Under the pieces are notes generated by a model. That model ran no database searches. It was not told the DNA's origin and was given only the letters and a program-made list of their open reading frames with translations. Below, piece by piece: positions 47,969-58,041 of a DNA stretch of 64,000 bases. The stretch spans positions 4,030,001 to 4,094,000 of the forward strand of contig CP086683.1 of NCBI GenBank assembly GCA_030544685.1. The letters run 5' to 3'. The stretch's first letter is position 1. Each line of letters opens with the position of its first letter. A program made the position numbers and the translations under genes. Origin of the DNA: Pseudomonas sp. B21_DOA. Lineage in GTDB: Bacteria > Pseudomonadota > Gammaproteobacteria > Pseudomonadales > Pseudomonadaceae.

Positions 47969-49114
47969 TCATTTCAGCCCCAGCCTGTACAGCGAGCCAT
48001 TCTCTTCATCCGTCAGCACGTACAAGTAACCATCCGGCCCTTGCCGCACGTCGCGGATGCGCTTGTTCAACTCACCCAGCAAACGCTCTTCATGCACGAC
48101 TTTGTCGCCATCGAATTGCAGGCGAATCAGTTCCTGGGACACCAGCGCGCCGATAAATGCGTTGTGCTGCCACGGTTTGAAGCGATCGGCGTCGTAGAAC
48201 GCCATGCCGGTAACGCCGGGCGATTTTTCCCAGACATGGTGCGGCGCCACGGTGCCTTCAGCAGTTTTGCCCTTGGCCTCTGGAATCGGCTGCATCGAGT
48301 AATTGATGCCATGGGTCGCCAACGGCCAGCCGTAGTTTTTGCCGCGCTCGATGATGTTCACTTCATCACCGCCACGTGGCCCGTGTTCGTTCTCCCACAG
48401 CGTGCCGGTCCACGGATTGAGCGCCGCGCCCTGCGGATTGCGCAGGCCATAGGACCAGATTTCAGGCCGGACGCCGGATTGGCCGACGAAAGGGTTATCG
48501 TCCGGCACCTTGCCATCCGGGAAGATGCGTACGACTTTGCCTTGCAACTTGTCGAGATCCTGCGCAGTCGGCCGATCGTTGTTTTCGCCGAGCGTGATGA
48601 ACAGATATCCGTCGCGATCAAACACGAGCCGCGAACCGAAATGGTTGCTCACCGACAGCTTCGGTTCCTGACGGAAAATCACATTGAAGTCCTTCAGCGT
48701 CTTCAGGTCATCGGAAAGCCGTCCGCGCCCTACCGCCGTACCAGCCTTGCCGCCCTCACCACCAGCTTCGGCATACGACAGATAGACCATACGGTCCTGC
48801 TTGAAGTCTGGCGACAGCGCCACATCGAGCAAACCGCCCTGCCCTTTGGCCCAGACTTGCGGCACGCCACTGATCGGCTCCGACAGTTTGCCGTCCTTGC
48901 TCACGACGCGCAGGTGGCCCGGGCGCTCGGTCACCAGCATGCCCTTCTGATCAGGCAGAAATGCCAGCGCCCACGGATGTTCCAGGCCTTGGGCAACGGT
49001 GGTGACTTCAAGAATGCCCTGTTCGCTTTTCAGCTCCTTGGGCGCGGCGGCGAAGGCCGGGGCACTGATCAGCGCGGCGGCGCAGCAGGTGGCTAGTAGG
49101 GTTTTACGCAACAT
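47969..49114 (-). CDS. PQQ-dependent aldose sugar dehydrogenase (YliI/GDH-2 family)
   Basis: A 381-residue periplasmic six-bladed propeller quinoprotein of the soluble glucose dehydrogenase family. The signal peptide is residues 1-22 (cut after AFA). Conserved marks are GLEHPWALAFLPD, NHFGSRLVFDRDGYLFITLG (with the catalytic-type His), ENEHGPRGGDEVNII and GKNYGWP. It would oxidise aldose sugars in the periplasm when PQQ is available. Downstream of a small secreted-protein gene on the same strand. Confidence 0.9.
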   Translation of the reverse strand: MLRKTLLATCCAAALISAPAFAAAPKELKSEQGILEVTTVAQGLEHPWALAFLPDQKGMLVTERPGHLRVVSKDGKLSEPISGVPQVWAKGQGGLLDVALSPDFKQDRMVYLSYAEAGGEGGKAGTAVGRGRLSDDLKTLKDFNVIFRQEPKLSVSNHFGSRLVFDRDGYLFITLGENNDRPTAQDLDKLQGKVVRIFPDGKVPDDNPFVGQSGVRPEIWSYGLRNPQGAALNPWTGTLWENEHGPRGGDEVNIIERGKNYGWPLATHGINYSMQPIPEAKGKTAEGTVAPHHVWEKSPGVTGMAFYDADRFKPWQHNAFIGALVSQELIRLQFDGDKVVHEERLLGELNKRIRDVRQGPDGYLYVLTDEENGSLYRLGLK

Positions 49115-49166
49115 GCACGATTCCTTTTGTTCGTGTGAAAGGCTGACAGAACATCAGTCCTGCCGT

Positions 49167-49487
49167 TCAACGGTTGCTGCCGGTGCCCCGTGGGGGCGGG
49201 TTGGGAATGAAGGTTGGCGGATTGCTCGGTACCGAGCGAATCGGCTGGCCGTTGCCGATACCGCGATTTTCGACGGTCGGCTGACGTGGCACGGGAACGG
49301 TGTTCGGCCCGCGAAGGGGCGGAGCGCTGGGCTGGGTGCCCTGCATGCTGTTGGGATTGGCCCGGCGGATCGGGCTGTTGTAGGGATTGTTGCTGTTGCC
49401 GGTAGGGCTTTGCGCCAGCACGACATCGGCATGAACCAGGCCGCCACTGAGGGCGAGGACGGCGATGCCAATCATTAACCGGTTCAT
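49167..49487 (-). CDS. small secreted Pro/Asn-rich protein of unknown function
   Basis: A 106-residue protein with a clear signal peptide (MNRLMIGIAVLALSGGLVHA). The mature part of about 85 residues is rich in Pro, Asn, Gly and Arg and probably disordered (SNNPYNSPIRRANPNSMQG, ending PPPRGTGSNR). ATG 49487 follows AGAGG. No family is recognised. It lies 52 bp upstream of the sugar dehydrogenase and could be co-transcribed. Confidence 0.7.
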   Translation of the reverse strand: MNRLMIGIAVLALSGGLVHADVVLAQSPTGNSNNPYNSPIRRANPNSMQGTQPSAPPLRGPNTVPVPRQPTVENRGIGNGQPIRSVPSNPPTFIPNPPPRGTGSNR

Positions 49488-49676
49488 GGAAAATACCTCT
49501 CGATGTGCGTGGACTAGAGCCTTGGAGCCCACGCTACGCCGTGGGTTCGGATTTGTTAACCCTCGTGCCTTAAACAACATGTAACACGGCTTGACCGTAG
49601 CGCTGGAAGCCGCGCAATCACTGGAAACTTTCTCGCCGCGGCACAGGTCACCTGATCATCACTCGGAGGACAGGTC

Positions 49677-50543
49677 ATGGCTCGGGCAATCTGGAAAGGC
49701 GCAATCAGTTTTGGACTGGTACACATCCCCGTGGCGCTGGTTTCAGCGACGTCGTCCCAAGGCGTGGACTTCGACTGGCTCGACAGCCGCAGCATGGACC
49801 CGGTGGGCTATAAACGCATAAACAAGGTCACCGGCAAGGAAGTCACCAAAGAGAACATCGTCAAAGGCGTTGCCTACGAAAAGGGCCGCTACGTGGTGCT
49901 CAGCGAAGAGGAAATCCGCTCGGCGCACCCCGTTTCCACGCAGACCATCGATATTTTCTCGTTTGTCGACGCCGAGCAGATTCCGCTGCAGAACATCGAT
50001 ACGCCCTACTACCTGGCGCCAGACAAGCGCGGCGGCAAGGTCTACGCGTTGCTGCGCGAAACCCTGAGCAAAACCAACAAGGTCGCCCTCGCCCGCGTTG
50101 TCCTGCATACACGTCAATACCTGGCTGCGTTGATGCCGCTGGAGTCGGCGCTGGTTTTGGTCAAACTGCGCTGGCCACAGGAAGTGCGCAGCCTCGATGA
50201 ACTGGCGCTGGGCAGCGAAGTGACCAAGCCGCAATTGGCCAAGGGCGAGCTGGACATGGCCAAACGCCTGGTTGAAGACATGACCTCGGAGTGGTCGCCT
50301 GACGACTACAAGGACGAGTTCGAAGACAAGATCATGGCGCTGGTCGAGAAGAAAGCCCACGAAGGCAAGATCGAGGACGTCGAGACCGCCACTGGCGAGG
50401 AAGAGCGCAAGACTGCCGATGTTATCGATTTGACCGAACTGCTCAAACGCAGCCTTGGCGGCAAGGCACCGGCCAAGCCCAAGGCGAAATCAACCAGCAA
50501 GGCGGCGCCGGCTAAGAAGACCAGGAAGGCGTCTGGGGAGTGA
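49677..50543 (+). CDS. ku: non-homologous end-joining protein Ku
   Basis: A 288-residue bacterial Ku homodimer subunit. The beta-barrel core begins ARAIWKGAISFGLVHIPVALVSAT, followed by DRSMDPV-like and VALARVVLHTRQYLAAL segments, the usual core. The C-terminal tail (about 255-288) is rich in Lys, Ala and Pro, as in DNA-binding Ku tails. It binds DNA ends and recruits LigD; no ligD is in the window. ATG 49677 follows GGAGG. Confidence 0.95.
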   Translation: MARAIWKGAISFGLVHIPVALVSATSSQGVDFDWLDSRSMDPVGYKRINKVTGKEVTKENIVKGVAYEKGRYVVLSEEEIRSAHPVSTQTIDIFSFVDAEQIPLQNIDTPYYLAPDKRGGKVYALLRETLSKTNKVALARVVLHTRQYLAALMPLESALVLVKLRWPQEVRSLDELALGSEVTKPQLAKGELDMAKRLVEDMTSEWSPDDYKDEFEDKIMALVEKKAHEGKIEDVETATGEEERKTADVIDLTELLKRSLGGKAPAKPKAKSTSKAAPAKKTRKASGE

Positions 50544-50582
50544 GCGTTGAATCAGACGAAATTGCTTTGAAGCTGAAGGCCC

Positions 50583-51413
50583 TTCGCGAGCAAGCCCGCT
50601 CCCACAGGGTTCGGAGTCGAATGCAATATTGCATTTACCCCACTCGAATGTGGGAGCGGGCTTGCTCGCGAAGAGGCCAGCGATAGCACCTTAAATCTAG
50701 ATCAGAATAAAGATTGCCAGGTGCAGTCAGGACCAAACGTGTTGAATGTGAACCAGCATTCGCGAGCAAGCCCGCTCCCAAAGGGTTCGGAGTCGAATGC
50801 ATATCTGCATCCACCCCAATCAAATGTGGGAGCGGGCTTGCTCGCGAAGAGGCCAGCGATGACACCGCAAATCTTCAGATCAGAATGAAGATCGCCAGGT
50901 GGAGTCAGGACCAAACGTGTCGAATGTGAGCCCGCTCCCACAGGGTTCGAAGTCGGAATGCATATCTGCATCCACCCCAATCAAATGTGGGAGCGGGCTT
51001 GCTCGCGAAGAGGCCAGCAATGGCACCGCAAATCTTCAGATCAGAATGTATATTGCCAGGTGGAGTCAGGTCGAGACGTGTTGAATGTGAGCCGGCATTC
51101 GCGAGCAAGCCCGCTCCCACAGGGTTCGGAGTCGAATGCAATATTTGCATCCCCCCAATCAAATGTGGGAGCGGGCTTGCTCGCGAAGAGGCCAGCGATA
51201 GCACCTTAAATCTAGATCAGAATAAAGATTGCCAGGTGCAGTCAGGACCAAACGTGTTGAATGTGAGCCCGCATTCGCGAGCAAGCCCGCTCCCACTGGG
51301 TTCGGAGTCGGATGCAATATTTGCATCCACCCCAATCAAATGTGGGAGCGGGCTTGGTCGCGAAGAGGCCAGCGATGGCACCGCAAATCTTCAGATCAGA
51401 ATGAAGATCGCCA
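50583..51413. repeat. tandem array of about 4.8 REPIN-containing units (period 161-179 bp)
   Basis: Each unit has an inverse REP (GCGAGCAAGCCCGCTCCCA), a short spacer, a direct REP (GTGGGAGCGGGCTTGCTCGCGAAGAGG), then a stretch with GATCAG (starts 50700, 50878, 51039, 51215, 51394) and a tail CCAAACGTGTTGAATGTG. Units 1 and 4 share one variant; units 2, 3 and 5 share another. Unit 3 lost part of its first REP. The last unit runs into the 3' end of lpxO. Frames read through here are artefacts. Confidence 0.93.
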
Positions 51414-52289
51414 ACAACGCGGCAAAAATCGCCCATTTTTCCAGGTAATACCGCGTGCGGTTGCGCTTCTTCAGCTCTTTACCGCGCAAACGGATCTTGT
51501 AGATTTTGGTAAACAAGCGGTTGATGCCACCGGTCTTGTCCCCGGCATCATTCGGCGCGCCCGCCGCGGACATCACCGTGCGGCTGAACCAGCGGTTGAA
51601 GGCGGCGGCCCAGCGGTATTTCAGCGGTCGCTCGATGTCGCAGAACAGAATGATACGGTTCTGATCCGTGGTGTTTTCTGCGTAATGGATAAACGTCTCA
51701 TCGAACATCACCGCTTCGCCATCGCGCCAGTGATAGTTCTCACCGTCGACGTTGATGTAGCAGCCAGGATCATTCGGCGTGTCCAGACCCAAGTGATAAC
51801 GATATGAGCCGGCGTAAGGATCGCGATGGCGCACCAGTTTCGAGCCCGGTGGCAGCTCGGCAAACATCGCCGCTTTGATCGAGCCGATGCTCTGCACCAG
51901 TTCGGTGGTGCGTGGGCACAGCTTCATTGCCGACGGGTGACTGTCGCCGTACCACTTCAGATAAAAGCGCTTCCAGCCAGTCTTGAAGAAGGAGTTGAAG
52001 CCGACATCGTCATACTGATTCGAACGCTTGATCTCGCCGGCACGCAGCAGATTCTGGCCTTCCTCGCGAATCTCTTCCCAATGGGCCTGCAACGGGCTCA
52101 GATCAGGAAATCCGCCGGGTTCAGATACGGCTTGTTCGGCATCCTGGAAAACAGATAGAGGAAGCAGTTGATCGGCGCGAGGAACGTCGAATGGTCACTC
52201 AATTGCCGCCCCAGCTTGTGGCGTACGCGTCCACGCAGGTGAACGTAAGCAATGGAGATGACATAAACAGCGGCAATGATGAGTTTCAC
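51391..52289 (-). CDS. lpxO: lipid A 2-hydroxylase LpxO-like dioxygenase, frame broken by a 1-base deletion
   Basis: Aspartyl/asparaginyl beta-hydroxylase-family Fe(II)/2-oxoglutarate enzyme that hydroxylates the 2-position of a lipid A acyl chain. It starts at GTG 52289 (KLIIAAVYVISIAYVHLRGR, a membrane segment). The break at 52106-52107 (one C missing on the coding strand) joins NPADFP to DLSPLQAHWEEI. Restored length 299. The metal His and Asp lie in VRHRDPYAG, the second His in DETFIHYAEN, the 2-oxoglutarate Arg in QNRIILFCDIERP; a C-terminal membrane helix ends IFILI. Its last codons are part of the tandem array unit. Confidence 0.88.
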
Positions 52290-52599
52290 GGAAAAGGGTC
52301 ACACGTCAAAAGTGAACAAACTGCGCGCGTGGCGGCCTGGGGCCCAGCGTCTTATGCAGCGGTCTTGATGCACAGGGCGCGTCCTTGGCCCGCGCCGTTT
52401 CCGGGCGCTCGGTGAACGGCTGGCATTTTAGCCACACTTTGTAACCGATAGTGAATCCTCAACTGTGAAAAACTGTCTTGCAGCTCTCTCAGGTAATGCC
52501 CGCGCCGCTCCGCAAGCAGGCGAAACGCCCGTTGCTCATTTCGATGGAACCACGCTTGGCACGCGCTCCTCTATCGCTTACCAATAACGGAGGACCCCC
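52290..52599. other. gap without a supported gene
   Basis: 310 bp between the lpxO start and the next gene. No conserved frame, REP or hairpin stands out. It should contain the divergent promoters. Only GGAGG at 52589-52593, the ribosome binding site of the next gene, is clear. Confidence 0.5.
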
Positions 52600-53033
52600 A
52601 TGATCGCCCCAGAAACCGGTATGAAACCAGGTCAGCGCTATCGAATTGAAAGCGTCGAGCGCGCGCCGCAATTCTCTGGCTTTTTTCTCGATGGAAAGTA
52701 TTACCTGGGACCTGAATTGCAGACCGCTGTCGGCTGGCTTGAAGGGCAGACTTTCTTTACGACCAGCTCGACCCGACCGGTGAGCCGGTTTATCCGGACA
52801 GGATTGCCGGCACTATCGAGGGGCTGACGCTGGTGATGGCGGATGGCTTGCGCCTGGAGATCGAAGAAGCGCCCTATCAGGCGGAACCTGCGGCGCCGGT
52901 ACGCGCTTCGATCGCAGGGCGCATCGAGCGCATCTCGCGCCAGCCGATACGCCCTTCTCCACTGCTGGTAGCCGGGGCAGCGATGTTGGTGGGGGTTTGC
53001 CTGCTGACGATCTCGCGCATCAGAAATCGTTAA
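52600..53033 (+). CDS. small membrane-anchored protein of unknown function, frame broken by a 1-base deletion
   Basis: From ATG 52600 the first frame gives MKPGQRYRIESVERAPQFSG and LDGKYYLGPELQTAVGWLEG, breaking at a T run, 52756-52758. One added T gives YDQLDPTGEPVYPDRIAG and leads into the second frame, which ends with a membrane segment (LLVAGAAMLVGVCLLTI) and a basic tail. Restored length 144 residues. No family is recognised with certainty. It is monocistronic, convergent with the methyltransferase gene. Confidence 0.7.
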
Positions 53034-53066
53034 AGGCCACGGTGCGAGCAGTGGCCCAATCATCGG

Positions 53067-54011
53067 TCACTGCTCGCGGGTCACCGTCAGCGCGACCACG
53101 GCGATGCGCTCGGCGCGCTCATATTCAGGCTTTAGCAGTTCCTCACTGAACACATCCGGATCGAGCTCGCGATAGGTCCAGCCGAAACGTTCGCCCTTGA
53201 GCAGCGGCGCCACCGCCTCGCGGAACGGATCCTGCCCGGCGACGATCGCCACGCCGGTATACACCAGCAACGTGCCGCCGACCTCCAGGCGCGGCAGCGC
53301 CTCACGCACGATCCGCACCGACAAACCCTCACCCAGCGCCCCGCCGCCATGGCGATAAGCGCGCTGTTGCGAGTCATTCATGTACGGTGGATTGGCGATG
53401 ATCAAGTCGAATTGGCCTTCGACGCTGGCGAGCAGATCGCTGTGATACACCGACACATTGCTGGCCCCGGCCAGCTCGGCATTGACCGCACTCATGCGCA
53501 ACGCCTGCGGGTTGATATCCACCGCCCACACCTCGGCATCAGGCCGAGCCTTGGCGATCAGCACCGCACCGGCGCCGCTGCCGCAACCGATATCTACTGC
53601 GCGCCTGATCGGCGAAAAGCGCTGCTGCAACTGCGCTTCGATGGCTTGGGCGAAACGGTAAGTGTCGGGGCCGAAGAACACCGCGTCGCTCGCCGTCGTC
53701 GGAAACGCCGAGTGAGCGAACAAGCGGTCATTCAGCGTCGACCAGCGCACATGGCTGCGCCACACCGCGCCATCGCGTTCGACGATGCCGGCCTGCTCCA
53801 GGCTGGCCAGTTCGTCCGCGCTGAACAGCTCGGCAGGAAACGGCATCGACCAGCCGAAGACGTCCCGCAGATCCTTGGCCAATGGCGTAGCAAAGCGCTG
53901 CAGAAATCGTTCATGAGTCAACGGCGTTGGGGTAATGAAGTGATAACCGCTGTCGAGCAGGCGCTTGCCCAGCTCGAACAGCGCTCTGTCCGATGTTTCT
54001 TGTGCCGACAT
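53067..54011 (-). CDS. class I SAM-dependent methyltransferase (HemK/PrmC-like)
   Basis: A 314-residue methyltransferase. SAM motif I is VDIGCGSGAGAVLIAKARP at about residues 135-153, the acidic motif II AVDINPQALRM, and the catalytic IIANPPYMND at about 202-211. The NPPY motif is used by enzymes methylating amide or exocyclic nitrogens (glutamine in release factors, rRNA or DNA bases). ATG 54011 follows AAGGAGG. It lies 14 bp after the iron-redox gene and so forms an operon with it. Confidence 0.87.
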   Translation of the reverse strand: MSAQETSDRALFELGKRLLDSGYHFITPTPLTHERFLQRFATPLAKDLRDVFGWSMPFPAELFSADELASLEQAGIVERDGAVWRSHVRWSTLNDRLFAHSAFPTTASDAVFFGPDTYRFAQAIEAQLQQRFSPIRRAVDIGCGSGAGAVLIAKARPDAEVWAVDINPQALRMSAVNAELAGASNVSVYHSDLLASVEGQFDLIIANPPYMNDSQQRAYRHGGGALGEGLSVRIVREALPRLEVGGTLLVYTGVAIVAGQDPFREAVAPLLKGERFGWTYRELDPDVFSEELLKPEYERAERIAVVALTVTREQ

Positions 54012-54025
54012 GAAGCCTCCTTGTT

Positions 54026-55392
54026 TCAACGCAAGCGGGCGCGCAGTTGGATGAAGCGACGCGTCGCGAAAAGTCCGGCCGGGCGCCAGTGCCGCTGCGG
54101 TTGCAGCCAAGGCATCAACAATGCCATTTGCTCGGTGGCAGGCTTGTCAGCCAGTGCCGCTTCCAGATTGAGCAGATCGGCATCATCGTCAAGGTTTCCT
54201 CGACAGCGGCTTCACGGCGCACGTAAGGCCGAGGCCGGGATGCCGGGCAATCCTGAGTGATCCAGTCGCGCAACAGCTGTTTTTCATAGCCGTTGAACAC
54301 ACCAAACATCGCCGCATCGCTGCCGTCGATCAAACGCCAGAAACGGCTTTCTTCCACCGCCTCACCGCGCTTGATCCAGCTCTTGCGTTCCAGCGCCGAG
54401 AGGAATTCGCCCATTTGCCCCGGCGTGGCCAGCCATTGGTTGATGGTGCGGTTTTCGATGCGGCAGTAATCGGAATGCATGTGCCGACCGAACACCGCTT
54501 TGCGCTCAAGCATGGCGATCACTTCGCGGTCCAGATCGAACTCTTTGATCACTGCGGTGGTGCCCTTGCCGACATCATTCAGGCGATAACCGATCGACAT
54601 GCGCCGATAGAACTCGTCGCGCTCTTCACCCAGCGGCATCAGCTCGAGCATCGATTGCACGGCTTTGCGTGCATGACCCGTGCTGGCGTTGTCGATGGTC
54701 ACATGTAAGCGGAAATAATGCGGATCGATGCCCAGCTCTGCCAGCTCATACGCAGTGATCAACAAGTGCAGCGGCAGTTGTTCGTAGCCCAGATTGAAGC
54801 CGATGACTTCCGGCAGAAACTGCCCGCCGAAACGTCCCAGTGCCAACTGCACCGCGCCTTGCAGAAAATACTCGTCAGCAAGACCGCTCAGATCGGAGCA
54901 ATCGTGCTCGGCGAGCAGTTTGCGATAGATCACCACATGGTTCTGCCGAGGCACGCCCTCGCCCAACTCTTCAAGGTAGGTGTCGAGCAAGTCATCGAAA
55001 CGAGGATCCTGCCACTGCGGCAACAGCCCGGCCAGCCAAGCGCCATCGACCTCTTTGGTCGGTGCCACATGCAGAATGAAGTACAACGCGTGGGATTTGT
55101 TGCGGAAATAGCGGCGTGGCCCGCCCTGCTGGCGTTGTTCAAGGTATTCAGCGTATTCGGCAGCCACGCTGGCGCAACGGCTTTCGGACCATTGCAGCAA
55201 CTCTTCGGCGGTAGCCGGCAAATCGTCAGGCAGCGCAGCCGCCTTGCTCAATTGCCGGCGCAAAAAGTCCAGTGCCGCGCGATCAACCGTGGAGTCTTCC
55301 GCCAGCAATCGGTCATAGAGCCGGCGCTCGGTATCCGCCGGCATGGATGTTTTACCCGAAGACTTCCTGGTCGGGATTTCGATCAGCGACAT
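54026..55392 (-). CDS. iron-containing redox enzyme (heme-oxygenase-like fold, Haem_oxygenas_2 family), frame broken by a 1-base deletion
   Basis: An all-helical diiron-type oxidase/oxygenase-family protein. YFRNKSHALYFILHVAPTKEVDGAWL (about 95-120) and the helices with DLLDTYLEELGEG and Glu/His-rich segments are typical. The C-terminal region breaks at 54193-54194. One added base (AAVEET then LDDDADLLNLEAALADKPA) carries the frame to a TGA at 54026 and gives 455 residues. The reaction is unknown; relatives modify small molecules or amino acids. An NPPY methyltransferase is encoded 14 bp downstream. Confidence 0.82.
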
Positions 55393-55497
55393 GACTCATT
55401 CCCCTGCGTTATTGGCATTGCCTATAAACGAAAGAGTGATTGGCGCTGAAAAAATTCCTTTTGTGCGGGGCAATACGCTGAGTGGCGTGTGAGGGTT

Positions 55498-56426
55498 TTA
55501 GCCCAAAGCGGTATCGAGAAACATCATCACGCCGAAGCCGAGCATCAGCCCGAGCGTGGCCGGGGTTTCGTGACCGTTGCGGTGAGTTTCCGGAATCACT
55601 TCATGGGAAACCACGAAAATCATCGCGCCCGCAGCCAGCCCCATCGCCACCGGAAAGCCCAACGCGAAGCTGTTGGTGATGCCCAAACCGATAATCGCGC
55701 CCAACGGTTCCATCAATCCAGAAGCGGCGGCAATCAACGCTGCACGTCCAGCGGAAATGCCGGTGACCCGCAGCGCCAACGCCACGGCCAGACCTTCGGG
55801 GATGTCCTGAATGGCAATGGCAGTGGTCAGCGGCAGGCCGATTTTCATGTCGCCGGTGGCGAAGCTGACGCCGATCGCCATGCCTTCCGGGAGGTTGTGC
55901 AGCGTGATCGCCAGGACAAACAGCCAGACCCGATTGAAGCGCTTCGCCTCAGGCCCGCGCCGCCCGCTTTTTCATGTTCATGCGGGACGAAGCGGTCGAG
56001 GCCGACCATCAACGCCACGCCCAGAGCCATGCCGGCCACGACGACGGCCGCGGCGAGCATGGGACTGCTCACCGCCTCCTTCGCCGCCGCGATGCCCGGC
56101 AGGATCAATGAAAAGGAACTGGCCGCCAGCATCATCCCCGCCGCAAACCCGAGCATGGTGTCCTGGGTTCGCGAAGTAATCGCCCGCAACGCCAAGGCCA
56201 ATAACGCACCGACTGCCGTAGCGGCAAAACCCGACAGCCCGCCAAGGCTGGCGAGGCGCAAGGTGTCGCGGCCCGTACTGACCAAACCAGTGTAGCCACT
56301 GATCAGCAGCAACACGGTCACACCGACCAGGGTCAGCCAGAAAATGCGACCTCCCCAGCCAGTACGCGCCAGGCTGACAAACCATGCGCGCACGGGGGCT
56401 GCGAACGAAGATGACGGTAGCGCCAT
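55498..56426 (-). CDS. ZIP family metal transporter (ZupT/GufA-like), frame broken by a 1-base deletion
   Basis: Inner-membrane divalent-metal importer (zinc and possibly iron or manganese). The first frame reaches HEHEKAGGAG, a cytosolic His loop. A base is missing at 55954-55956. Restoring it gives PEAKRFNRVWLFVLAITLHNLPEGMAIG and then AIQDIPEGLAVAL: the two metal motifs HNLPEG and QDIPEG of the family. The total is 309 residues with eight or more hydrophobic segments. It starts at ATG 56426, next to the zinc alcohol dehydrogenase on the same strand. Confidence 0.9.
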
Positions 56427-56441
56427 GAAAACTCCTCAGTT

Positions 56442-57668
56442 TCAGGTGGCCGGTGCGAACGGCGTGGTTTCATCCATCTGCGCCAGCGGAACATCGCTGC
56501 CACCCGGGGTCAGAATCACCTTGCGGCATTCTTCCTGTTTTTTATTGAAGATCTTATAGCCCTCGGCGGCCTGTTCCAGCGACAGCCTGTGGGTGATGAT
56601 CGCCTCGGGCTGCAACTTGCCGGTTTCGATGTAGCCAAGCAGTTCGGGCAGAAAACGCTGCACATGAGTCTGGCCCATTTTGAAGGTCAGGCCCTTGTCA
56701 AAAGCGTCGCCGAACATGAAGCCATGGATAAACCCGGCATACACCCCCGGGACGCTGACCACACCACCGCGCCGGACGGCCGCGATGCACTGGCGCAAGG
56801 CCTTGCCGCTGCTGCCTTCGAGCTTGAGTGTAGCCATGACCGTTTCGGTGGTGCTGCCCTTGGCTTCAAGGCCGACGGCGTCGACCACCGCATCAACGCC
56901 GCGGTGGCCTGGGGTCTGGCTGGTGATCGTGTCGGCCGGGTCATCGTCCTCATCGAAGTTGATCGGAATCACCCCGTAGGTGCGCTGGGCGTAATCGAGG
57001 CGGTACTGATGGTGGTCGACCATGAAGATCTGCTCGGCGCCGAGCATTCTGGCGCAGGCTGCGGTCAACAAACCGACCGGGCCGGCGCCGTAGATGGCCA
57101 GACTCGAACCTTGCACCACGCCGGCGTTGATCACGGCTTGCCAGGCAGTCGGCAGGATGTCAGAGAGAAACAGTACTTTCTCGTCCGACAGTGTGCCCGG
57201 CACCTTGAACGGGCCGGTATTGGCTTTTGGCACCCGCACCAATTCCGCCTGGCCGCCGGGAATTCCGCCATACAAGCGGCTGTAGCCGAACAGCGCCGCC
57301 GGTGGCGGAATCATTTTCTTGTTCAGCGCCGCGCCGGGACCTTCGTTGGTGGTCTCGCAAGCGGCATAAAGCTCTTGCTGGCAGAAGAAGCAATCGCCGC
57401 AGGCGATCACGAAAGGGATCACCACCCGATCGCCGCGCTGCACAGCGGTGACGCCTGGACCGGTTTCTTCGACGATGCCCATGAACTCGTGGCCAAAGAT
57501 ATCGCCGTGTTCGACGGTGGGTATCTTGCCTCGGTACAGGTGCAGGTCCGACCCGCAGATGGCGGTGGCGGTGACGCGCAGGATGATGTCGTCGGCGGCT
57601 TCAAGTTTCGGGTCCGGTACGGTTTCGACGCGCACATCATGAGCGCCGTGATAGGTCATTGCTCGCAT
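56442..57668 (-). CDS. zinc-dependent alcohol dehydrogenase (formaldehyde dehydrogenase-like MDR)
   Basis: A 408-residue medium-chain dehydrogenase. Catalytic zinc ligands are in [12 protein letters not shown] (Cys) and [10 protein letters not shown] (His/Glu). Structural zinc Cys residues are in [15 protein letters not shown]. The NAD motif is YGAGPVGLL, near residue 195. Length and the long insert match glutathione-independent formaldehyde dehydrogenase-like proteins. ATG 57668 follows GAGGA; a longer frame to 57848 is not supported. It lies upstream of the ZIP gene by 15 bp, and the two probably form an operon linking zinc supply and a zinc enzyme (inference). Confidence 0.9.
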   Translation of the reverse strand: MRAMTYHGAHDVRVETVPDPKLEAADDIILRVTATAICGSDLHLYRGKIPTVEHGDIFGHEFMGIVEETGPGVTAVQRGDRVVIPFVIACGDCFFCQQELYAACETTNEGPGAALNKKMIPPPAALFGYSRLYGGIPGGQAELVRVPKANTGPFKVPGTLSDEKVLFLSDILPTAWQAVINAGVVQGSSLAIYGAGPVGLLTAACARMLGAEQIFMVDHHQYRLDYAQRTYGVIPINFDEDDDPADTITSQTPGHRGVDAVVDAVGLEAKGSTTETVMATLKLEGSSGKALRQCIAAVRRGGVVSVPGVYAGFIHGFMFGDAFDKGLTFKMGQTHVQRFLPELLGYIETGKLQPEAIITHRLSLEQAAEGYKIFNKKQEECRKVILTPGGSDVPLAQMDETTPFAPAT

Positions 57669-58041
57669 GGCTTGGTCCTCACTCGATTGAACGAAATGGC
57701 TACTGCTCCACTTTCCGAAGTGAAAATGGCCGAGTGAGTTCATTCGGGTTTTCGAGATTTTGATCAGCGGATATCGATCGCTTCTCGGACGCGCCGATGC
57801 GTACGCCCGTTTGCCTGCCATATAACTGCCGTCTGAGTTATGCGACAATGCGCGCCAATGTCCAACAAGAACCCCGCACTCTTCGCTCAGCAGCTTGCCT
57901 TCAACGGCCCCAGTTGCGGACGGCTTATGCGCGTTGGCTCAACTCAAGCACAGACTGGGGGAGCTGGAAAAGCTCCAGATTGGTACTCAAGTTTGTACCA
58001 GGCACCACAGACCAGCTCTAACCCATTGATAGGTAAGGTAA
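57669..58041. other. promoter region and possible leader of the ABC-F gene
   Basis: 373 bp between divergent genes. A short frame starting at ATG 57856 ([18 protein letters not shown]) stays open for 67 codons or, with one added C near 57911-57914, ends after about 54 residues. No family match and no clear ribosome binding site. Otherwise nothing is seen but likely promoter elements near 57809-57840. Confidence 0.4.

Noticed and set aside
50583-51413. CRISPR array
   Set aside because: Units are 161-179 bp with internal inverted REPs and no short direct repeats with unique spacers; no cas genes.
50635-51448. Several frames of 60-153 codons within the tandem array
   Set aside because: Their sequence is just REP and spacer read through; repeated copies give repeated peptides.
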